From positions 1 through 5,607 of the forward strand of contig JAFQEB010000033.1 in NCBI GenBank assembly GCA_017399225.1: a DNA stretch of 5,607 bases. Reading direction: 5' to 3'. This document shows positions 1-4,616 of this stretch, one piece after another; the first letter of the stretch is position 1; every line of letters starts with the position of its first letter. Source of the DNA: Clostridia bacterium (GTDB taxonomy: Bacteria; Bacillota_A; Clostridia; Christensenellales; Aristaeellaceae). Below the pieces are notes generated by a model, which did not search any database, was not told where the DNA came from, and worked only from the letters and a program-made list of their open reading frames with translations. The position numbers and the translations under genes are program-made.

Positions 1-4
1 CACG

Positions 5-35
5 ACTCCCCAGTGGGGAGTTCGCCAAAGGCGAA
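5..35. repeat. Two tandem hairpins at the left edge
   Basis: ACTCCCC (5-11) pairs with GGGGAGT (15-21) around a 3-base loop. It is followed immediately, sharing base 21, by TTCGCC (21-26) pairing with GGCGAA (30-35) around AAA. Both stems are perfect. Tandem short GC-rich stems with tiny loops are typical of small interspersed palindromic repeats in Clostridia. No T-tract follows, so this is not a good plus-strand terminator. The element may continue beyond the left edge. Confidence 0.6.
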
Positions 36-139
36 AGTGGCAGGTGAATGTTAAAGTGCAAAATGGTGCTTTCCCCCCGGTCCCCCCTCTTTTCCCTATG
101 AGTAGTCCGCTTTGCGGCTGCGGTGCAGGGCGGCTCGGG

Positions 140-191
140 TTGCAGAGGGTTTCTCTGAATTTCCGCTTTCAGCGGAAGAAACCCTCTGCAA
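140..191. repeat. Long perfect inverted repeat (15-bp arms, inner hairpin)
   Basis: The 15-base arm at 140-154 (TTGCAGAGGGTTTCT) is exactly reverse-complementary to 177-191 (AGAAACCCTCTGCAA). Between the arms, TTCCGCT (161-167) pairs with AGCGGAA (171-177) around a TTC loop. The whole 52 bases can therefore fold into a long rod broken only by a one-sided bulge near 155-160. No T-run follows on either strand, so a terminator is unlikely. It resembles a miniature interspersed repeat. Copy number in the genome would settle this. Confidence 0.7.
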
Positions 192-270
192 ATTCGCCGC
201 TACATTTCCTTTGCGGGCTGTACTGCAGCCGCTGGAGGCTGGCAATATGTTCGCTGTACTTTTCTTTGCT

Positions 271-290
271 GGCCGCGGCTTAAGGCGGCC
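271..290. repeat. GC-rich hairpin
   Basis: GGCCGC (271-276) and GCGGCC (285-290) are perfect reverse complements flanking GGCTTAAG, which contains the CTTAAG palindrome. It abuts the nested palindrome that begins at 292 and may be part of the same composite element. Confidence 0.5.
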
Positions 291-291
291 A

Positions 292-369
292 AAAGGCTCC
301 CTCCGGGAGGCTTTATTAAGGAAGGAAGCTCGCGCTTCCTCGAACGAATTCCCCGGAGGGAGAGCCTTT
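292..369. repeat. Nested palindromic element (MITE/REP-like)
   Basis: The outer arms AAAGGCTCCCTCCGGG (292-307) and 352-369 are reverse complements apart from a two-base insertion (CT/AG). Inside lies a second perfect stem, AGGAAGC (323-329) with GCTTCCT (334-340), and the left arm can also fold locally with GGGAGGCTTT (305-314). The outer ends are AAAGGCT and AGCCTTT, so the unit has terminal inverted repeats around a structured core and no coding capacity. No flanking direct duplication was found, so insertion is inferred from form only. Confidence 0.6.
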
Positions 370-370
370 C

Positions 371-397
371 GGTGCGTCAAATTCAAATTTACGCACC
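371..397. repeat. Short hairpin with AT-rich core
   Basis: GGTGCGT (371-377) pairs perfectly with ACGCACC (391-397). The 13-base interior, CAAATTCAAATTT, adds AAATT/AATTT pairing. It directly follows the nested palindrome and may be its flank. No T-tract follows. Confidence 0.45.
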
Positions 398-429
398 CGT
401 TCAGTCACAGTCATACAAAAAACGCAATC

Positions 430-480
430 CAATCAACCACGGCCTGCTGCCCCCTGGCGGCTGCGTCCGTCGCTTGATTG
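430..480. repeat. Weak inverted repeat around a GC-rich core
   Basis: CAATCAA (430-436) and TTGATTG (474-480) are 7-base reverse complements separated by 37 GC-rich bases that include short self-complementary pieces. It is weaker than the other palindromes here and may be partly coincidental. Confidence 0.3.
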
Positions 481-483
481 CAA

Positions 484-518
484 AGGAAAAGGGAGGCTGC
501 GTCCCGCACGCAGCCTCC
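484..518 (-). terminator. Intrinsic terminator of the small minus-strand gene
   Basis: GGAGGCTGCGT (492-502) and ACGCAGCCTCC (508-518) form a perfect 11-bp stem with a 5-base loop. Read on the minus strand, the stem is followed by CCTTTTCCTTTG, a T-rich tract, while on the plus strand it runs into GGGAGGGG. It therefore works best for leftward transcription. It lies 36 bases beyond the stop of the 57-residue gene, which supports that gene being real. Confidence 0.72.
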
Positions 519-554
519 GGGAGGGGTGACACATAAGATAAAATAAGCTGTATA

Positions 555-728
555 TCAGGAAAGCTCGCGGGCAGCTGAATGGTCGGGCTCGTTGGGGAGG
601 GGGGCGTCGGCGGTGTATGCGGCGACGGAGAGCAGCTCGGCGGGGGTCAGGTCGGGGGCGGCGCCGGGGATGCTGGCCATCAGCAGCGCGGCGACGATGG
701 CTGCATCTGCCAGCTGACGGATCTTCAT
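555..728 (-). CDS. Small hydrophobic or exported peptide, 57 aa, unknown function
   Basis: I do not recognise this protein. The start at 728 is chosen because AAAGGAGG lies five bases upstream on the minus strand. A longer in-frame start at 770 lacks an SD and would bury this site inside the gene. The product begins MKIRQLADAA and then has a hydrophobic stretch, about residues 8-24 (AAIVAALLMASIPGAA), resembling a short signal peptide or single membrane segment. The remainder is an acidic, Pro/Ala-rich tail of about 30 residues ending in ARELS. A strong terminator lies just past the stop, and a 6-bp hairpin (744-761) lies just upstream of the SD. It is divergent from the phosphodiester glycosidase gene. 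Reality as a gene rests on the SD, start and terminator arrangement rather than homology. No function can be assigned. Confidence 0.6.
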   Translation of the reverse strand: MKIRQLADAAIVAALLMASIPGAAPDLTPAELLSVAAYTADAPLPNEPDHSAARELS

Positions 729-831
729 GGCTTCCTCCTTTCCGGCAGCGTTCCGGCTGCCTGTGACCATATCCTATCCCGCCGCTGTGACCTCAGCGTG
801 AAGCGGGCATGAATCGAAAATGAATTTTTAC

Positions 832-860
832 TTCTCAATCCTGCCGGGTTGTGGTATCAT
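832..860 (+). promoter_or_regulatory. Candidate sigma-A-type promoter for the 902-3209 unit
   Basis: A -35 like TTCTCA (832-837; 4 of 6 to consensus) is followed after 17 bases by TATCAT (855-860; 5 of 6). The bases TGG just ahead of the -10 give an extended -10. Transcription would begin near 867, leaving a leader of about 35 bases before the ATG at 902. This is the only good match in the divergent spacer for rightward transcription. Confidence 0.5.
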
Positions 861-901
861 GAAGGCAGTCAATGACCGTTATGCGGAAAGGAAGAACTGC
901 C

Positions 902-1780
902 ATGCGTAAGCTGTTGCTGCTGCTCCTGTGCCTGCTGCCCCTCGCTGCCCTTGCGGAGGAGGAGCCCCAGCTGCCCCTGCCGGAGTATCCCCATACCTTT
1001 GTGGGGGAGGCTGTGGCGGAGCACCGGTCGGAAAGCCTCGTCTGGACGATCGAAAAGACGAAGGTGGACAAGGCCAATGTTTACGTCACCAAGGTGTGGA
1101 TGGCCGATCCCGGGCGGCAGATCGGCAAAGCGACCGCCGATTGGCGCAAAAATGTGATGCAGACAGCCGACATCGCCAAGCGCGCGCCGGAGGCCTCGCT
1201 GATCATCAATGCCAGCGGCTATGTGACAAAAACCTACAAGTGGATTCCCGAAAATTACCCCGGAACAAACAGCGACTATTACTACACGCCCCTGGGCTCC
1301 GTGACGGTGACGGACGGCGAGGTCTTCCGCTGCCTGGAGGGGGTACCCTTTTATGGGCTGACGCTGAACACCGACGGTCTGCGCCTCCATGTGGGGGACG
1401 ATCCCCTGGAGGTGCTGGCGCAGAAGCCCCGGCACACCTGGTCGTTCTATGTGGAGTGCCCCGTCATCCTGGATCATCAGTCCATCCTCGACCCGGAGTG
1501 GAAGTTCACCAATACCCCGGCGATGCGCACCGTCATTGCCAAAATGGACGCGAACAATTACCTGATCCTTACCGTCACCAGCAAGAACGGCGGCCTCACC
1601 ATGGCGCGGGTGGTGGAGCTGCTGCAGGCGGAGTTCGACCCCGAGTGGGCCTACAACCTGGACGGCGGGCCCTCCAGCGCGCTGATGTACCGCAACGGCA
1701 AGGGTAAGCTCAAAACCGTGTGGAAGAACGGGCAGAAGAATGTGGATATCATGACCTTCTCCGAGCTGCCGGCCGAATGA
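902..1780 (+). CDS. Secreted phosphodiester glycosidase family (NAGPA-domain) protein
   Basis: The 292-residue product opens with a signal peptide: MRK, a poly-Leu core, then LAALA with likely signal peptidase I cleavage after residue 18. The start at 902 is preferred over the in-frame ATG at 872 because AAGGAAG sits seven bases upstream and the signal peptide begins at once. The mature part matches the NAGPA (phosphodiester glycosidase) fold: a strand-rich front with VYVTKVWMADP (about 60-70), IINASGY (101-107), TPAMRTVIAKMD (205-216), and the hallmark YNLDGGPSSALMY at 251-263. Family members include the mammalian enzyme that uncovers mannose-6-phosphate and many bacterial proteins often annotated as exopolysaccharide-related. 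They cleave sugar-phosphodiester bonds, but the bacterial substrates are mostly unknown. The protein probably acts outside the cytoplasmic membrane on envelope or capsule glycopolymers (inference). The signature has P where GGGSS is commoner. It is likely cotranscribed with the next gene, 64 bases away, as no terminator lies between. Confidence 0.85.
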   Translation: MRKLLLLLLCLLPLAALAEEEPQLPLPEYPHTFVGEAVAEHRSESLVWTIEKTKVDKANVYVTKVWMADPGRQIGKATADWRKNVMQTADIAKRAPEASLIINASGYVTKTYKWIPENYPGTNSDYYYTPLGSVTVTDGEVFRCLEGVPFYGLTLNTDGLRLHVGDDPLEVLAQKPRHTWSFYVECPVILDHQSILDPEWKFTNTPAMRTVIAKMDANNYLILTVTSKNGGLTMARVVELLQAEFDPEWAYNLDGGPSSALMYRNGKGKLKTVWKNGQKNVDIMTFSELPAE

Positions 1781-1844
1781 CCCGCGAATATGAAACAAAA
1801 CGGCTGCGGGGGACGTATATACAGGTGAGAGGAGGGAGCCACGA

Positions 1845-3209
1845 ATGAAAAAAAGGCTGAAGCGCATCCTGAAATGGCTGGGCCTCCTGCTGCTCATCCA
1901 CATCGTCGGCGTCCTTGGCTGGCGGCTGCTGTACGCGTGGGACTATCTGGACAGCCCCAACGATCTGGACAAATGGCAGGAGGTGCATCTCTCCTGGGAG
2001 GATGCCATGGCCGACGGCGCCCTCACCCATGAGGAGATCGCCATTCACTATGCCCCGCAAATCGACCAGGCGGTGAACGTGCTGCTCTCCGCCGGGGGTC
2101 GGGGCGATTTCATCACCGCGGTCAACTACGACGGCGATTGGTTGTGCCTGAATAACTGGGAGAATCTGCGCAGGGGTGACCTCGGCGCGGTGGTATACTA
2201 CTCCGTGCAGGAAACGGACACGCATTATTTTGTCGGCTACTACTTCTATCATCCCCGGGATGATGCGGAGATCTGGCTGGACATGCACGAGAACGACATG
2301 GAGGGCGTCATGCTCTGCGTGCCAAAATCTGCGCAGGGCTTTGAAGCCCCGGCTATGATGTACACCCAGGGCCACGGCAATTTGTACTTCTACTTTGCCA
2401 ACGGAAAGACCGCCGGCGAGATGCTGGCGGGCTCCCGCTACGGCGGCGAGATGGCGCTGAATGGCCATCGGCCCTGCCTGTATATCACCCCCAATGGCAC
2501 GCTGAAGAATTGCGGGCACAGCGTGGAGGCTGCGGCGGGGCACAGCACCTACTGGTCAGTTGGAAACAGCGGCGTGCGCTATGTCTACGGCGGCAGCGCG
2601 GAAACGCCGCTCTTCTGGAACGGGCCCTTTGAAGATAACCCCTGCGCCTATGACCTGCGGCCGCTTTCGGAGCTGTGGGCCTTCCGCAACGGCCCCTACG
2701 ACGGAACCGGCGTGTTCGGCTCCTACGGGGCCTTCGACGGCAATAACCCCTTCGGGGGAGCAAACGGCGAAGACAAAGCCAATCCCCCGTGGGCCTGGCG
2801 GAACAAGACCGTCTACGGCTTCGGAGGCTCCTTCCTCTCAGACCCGGTGTGGACCTTCAACCGGGCCGTCAGCGGCGCGGATCTGTCCGCCGATTATGTG
2901 GATAACCCCTGGGCCGACTGGAAGCTGACCTTCGGCGCGGCGAGCATCCCTGCCACGGTAAAGGCGGAGGACGTGACGCTGCATCTGATGCGCGACGGCT
3001 GGGAATTCGGCGGCCCGGATTGGTTCACCCTGACGAAGGGCGAAAACGGATTCTACCGCATCAGCCTGTGCGGCGAGCGGAATGTGCTTTGGGTGGCTGC
3101 GCCCGCCGGCGGCTCCTGGCGCATGGAGATGCGCGACGCCCAGGGGCGGACGGTCGCGGGCGGCGCGGCGGCCGTCACCGCGGAGTATCTGCCGCAGCAG
3201 GCGCACTGA
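1845..3209 (+). CDS. Membrane-anchored protein of unknown function, VPS62/NPP1-like motif
   Basis: A well-placed SD (GGAGGG, eight bases before the ATG) supports this start. The 454-residue product begins with a basic KKRLKR stretch and one membrane segment (about residues 11-32), so the bulk should face outside. The outer part holds spaced motifs: GDFITAVNYDGDW (87-99), paired aromatic strands VVYYS and YFVGYYFYHPRDD (116-140), HENDMEG (148-154), GHRPCLYI (207-214) and CGHSVEA (223-229). Then comes a Gly/Asn/Trp-rich section with LWAFRNG (277-283), FDGNNPFGG (297-305) and KANPPWAW (311-318). A strand-rich C-terminal domain (about 360-450) has no obvious family. The aromatic strand, H-E-x-D-x-E and later G-H-x-V order recalls the HEGDWE...GSHA pattern of VPS62-like and NPP1-like proteins. 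This is my pattern reading, not a confirmed hit. It probably shares a transcript with the preceding NAGPA gene. Function and any metal binding are unproven. Confidence 0.8.
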   Translation: MKKRLKRILKWLGLLLLIHIVGVLGWRLLYAWDYLDSPNDLDKWQEVHLSWEDAMADGALTHEEIAIHYAPQIDQAVNVLLSAGGRGDFITAVNYDGDWLCLNNWENLRRGDLGAVVYYSVQETDTHYFVGYYFYHPRDDAEIWLDMHENDMEGVMLCVPKSAQGFEAPAMMYTQGHGNLYFYFANGKTAGEMLAGSRYGGEMALNGHRPCLYITPNGTLKNCGHSVEAAAGHSTYWSVGNSGVRYVYGGSAETPLFWNGPFEDNPCAYDLRPLSELWAFRNGPYDGTGVFGSYGAFDGNNPFGGANGEDKANPPWAWRNKTVYGFGGSFLSDPVWTFNRAVSGADLSADYVDNPWADWKLTFGAASIPATVKAEDVTLHLMRDGWEFGGPDWFTLTKGENGFYRISLCGERNVLWVAAPAGGSWRMEMRDAQGRTVAGGAAAVTAEYLPQQAH

Positions 3210-3242
3210 TTCGCTGCGGCCCATTGCATAACCTTCCAGCAT

Positions 3243-3291
3243 ACCTCCCGTGCCATCCGGCGAAACTGCCGGAGAGGATGGGAGGTTTTTT
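3243..3291 (+). terminator. Intrinsic terminator overlapping the spoIVB leader
   Basis: ACCTCCC (3243-3249) pairs with GGGAGGT (3280-3286). An inner stem, TCCGGC (3256-3261) with GCCGGA (3268-3273), closes a GAAACT loop, and six Ts (3286-3291) follow. An alternative fold pairs CATCC (3254-3258) with GGATG (3276-3280). It lies 33 bases past the stop of the 454-residue gene and would end that unit. It finishes two bases before the spoIVB start codon, so it could also act as an attenuator for spoIVB. Confidence 0.78.
3281..3285 (+). promoter_or_regulatory. spoIVB ribosome binding site inside a terminator stem
   Basis: GGAGG lies eight bases before the ATG at 3294 and is the only SD candidate for spoIVB. 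All five bases belong to the 3' arm of the terminator hairpin, so on any transcript starting upstream of about 3243 the site would be paired. On a transcript starting inside the hairpin it would be free. Confidence 0.7.
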
Positions 3292-3293
3292 GT

Positions 3294-4550
3294 ATGAGCA
3301 AGCCGTCTGATTTGAAGCGGGCCGGAGGGCTGATCCTGTCGGCATTTCTGGCGCTTTCATGGTTTTCCCCGGTGCAGCAGGCCTTGCGGGAGATGCCGCA
3401 GCGCATCCGTCTGACCCAGGGTGAAATGAGCACCCTGACCCTCGGGGGTCTCACGGCCAGCGGCGACGCCCTGACCGTGACTGCCTCGCAGGATGAGCGC
3501 CTCGCGGCCGCCGGCACGGTGGAGGTCGTGGCGCATAAGGCTGGCGCCTCGGAGCTGCTGCTGTCCTTCCTGGGCATTCCGCTGCGGCGGGTGGAGGTGG
3601 AGGTAAGCCCGGAAAAGCGGCTCATTCCCGGCGGGCAGGCCCTGGGTGTGGCCATGCGTACCGATGGCGTGCTGGTGGTGGGGGTGAGCGAGGTGGCTGA
3701 CGGCATAAGCCCCGCCCGGGACTGCGGGCTGAAGGCGGGCGACGTGATCCGCAGCCTGGACGGCAATGAGATCGCCACGGCCGAGCAGCTGACCACGCTG
3801 GTATCTGCTGCCGGGCAGAGGCCGCTGCGGCTGGAGTTCCTCCGGGAGGGCCGCCCGATGACGGCGATGCTCACGCCCCACCGGGACGAGGCCTCCGGGG
3901 CCATTCGCCTGGGGGCCTGGGTGCGGGACAGCACCGCAGGCGTGGGCACGCTCTCCTTTTACGACCCGGACACGAAGCGCTATGCGGCCCTGGGTCATGC
4001 CATCACCGACGGCGATACGGGAGCGGTGCTTTCCGTCAGCCGGGGGCAGGTGCTGCGGGCCAACATCGTGGCGGTGCAGAAGGGCCAAAGGGGGACGCCG
4101 GGCGAGCTCAAGGGCAGCTTCCTGCGGGAAGCCGAGGTGCTGGGCGACATCCGCCGCAACAGTATCCTGGGCATCTACGGCACGCTGGAGAACCCGGCTG
4201 TCAACAACCTCTACCCCGACGGCCTGCCCATTGGCCTGCGCGACAGCGTCCACACGGGCAAGGCGAGCATCCTTTCCTCGGTGGACGGCACCGGCGTGCA
4301 GGAATTCTCCGTGGAGATCACCCGCGTCAACCCGCAGACGGCCCCGGCCCCCAAGAGCATGGTGATCCGCGTAACGGACGAGCGCCTGCTCAGCGCCACC
4401 GGCGGCATCGTGCAAGGCATGTCGGGCAGTCCGATCATCCAGGACGGGAAGATCGTCGGGGCGGTGACGCATGTATTCGTGGCGGATCCCCAGCAAGGGT
4501 ATGGATTATATATTGATTGGATGCTGGGGGAGGCAAAAGAGATCGAGTAA
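3294..4550 (+). CDS. spoIVB: SpoIVB-family sporulation serine protease (S55)
   Basis: The 418-residue product is close to the 425 residues of the B. subtilis protein. It has an N-terminal membrane/export segment (about 11-30), a linker, and a PDZ domain (about 115-195, with LGVAMRTDGVLVVG and GLKAGDVIRSLDGNEI). The S55 protease domain runs to the C-terminus. The triad is visible: His235 in ALGHAITDG, Asp362 in VTDERLL and Ser377 in GIVQGMSGSP, each one residue off the known B. subtilis positions 236, 363 and 378. In that family the forespore exports SpoIVB into the intermembrane space, where it cleaves itself and SpoIVFA, releasing SpoIVFB to process pro-sigma-K. Expression there is driven by sigma-G. 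No convincing sigma-G promoter was found here. The usual neighbour spo0A is not downstream; a convergent trpB is. Some Clostridia carry more than one SpoIVB-type protease, so this could be a paralogue rather than the spo0A-linked copy. All catalytic residues are present, so it should be active. Confidence 0.93.
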   Translation: MSKPSDLKRAGGLILSAFLALSWFSPVQQALREMPQRIRLTQGEMSTLTLGGLTASGDALTVTASQDERLAAAGTVEVVAHKAGASELLLSFLGIPLRRVEVEVSPEKRLIPGGQALGVAMRTDGVLVVGVSEVADGISPARDCGLKAGDVIRSLDGNEIATAEQLTTLVSAAGQRPLRLEFLREGRPMTAMLTPHRDEASGAIRLGAWVRDSTAGVGTLSFYDPDTKRYAALGHAITDGDTGAVLSVSRGQVLRANIVAVQKGQRGTPGELKGSFLREAEVLGDIRRNSILGIYGTLENPAVNNLYPDGLPIGLRDSVHTGKASILSSVDGTGVQEFSVEITRVNPQTAPAPKSMVIRVTDERLLSATGGIVQGMSGSPIIQDGKIVGAVTHVFVADPQQGYGLYIDWMLGEAKEIE

Positions 4551-4569
4551 CCGACTTCAACTGAAATGA

Positions 4570-4612
4570 GCCAGGAGGCCCACATATGGTGTGGTCTCCT
4601 GGCGTTTGCTAT
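4570..4612. terminator. Hairpin terminator between convergent spoIVB and trpB
   Basis: GCCAGGAG (4570-4577) pairs with CTCCTGGC (4596-4603). Inside, CCACA (4580-4584) pairs with TGTGG (4590-4594) around a TATGG loop, for 13 bp in all with small bulges. The plus-strand tail, GTTTGCTATATGTTT, is only moderately T-rich. On the minus strand the tail is TCATTTCAGTT. Position between two stops facing each other (4550 and 4617) suggests bidirectional use. Confidence 0.65.
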
Positions 4613-4616
4613 ATGT

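Larger units (their letters stand above)
1..550. other. Gene-free repeat-rich intergenic block
   Basis: No open frame here has a credible ribosome binding site followed by protein-like sequence. The longer open frames run straight through several perfect inverted repeats, and their translations are rich in Arg, Ala, Ser and Pro with no recognisable domain. The block is instead a series of hairpin-forming units, each listed separately, with a pyrimidine-rich stretch at about 69-98 (runs of C and T). The right end carries the terminator of the small minus-strand gene. It is most simply read as an intergenic spacer that has accumulated small interspersed palindromic elements. A structured non-coding RNA cannot be excluded. 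Confidence 0.7.

Noticed and set aside
112..477. A 121-codon plus-strand open frame, with overlapping frames on both strands
   Set aside because: It runs through several perfect inverted repeats, has no SD at its start, and its translation is low-complexity and Arg/Ala/Ser-rich. Palindromes and high GC explain the open frames.
809..838. Possible minus-strand promoter for the small gene: TTGAGA (833-838) and ATTCAT (809-814), 18 bases apart
   Set aside because: The -35 is a good match, but the -10 matches only 3 of 6 bases. It overlaps the plus-strand -35, so divergent control is possible but unsupported.
869..1903. Long minus-strand open frame (344 codons) opposite the NAGPA gene
   Set aside because: The plus strand carries a signal peptide, an SD and the NLDGG signature. 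The minus translation is His/Gly/Val-rich with no domain, as expected for the shadow of a GC-rich gene.
3207..3246. Possible sigma-G promoter for spoIVB (CATAACC at 3227 or CATACCT at 3240)
   Set aside because: The -10-like words have no matching -35 at the expected distance. TGATTC at 3207 is only 14 bases upstream of the first.
3357..4496. Long minus-strand open frame (379 codons) opposite spoIVB
   Set aside because: The plus strand encodes a full SpoIVB with its catalytic triad. The minus frame has no SD or recognisable domain.
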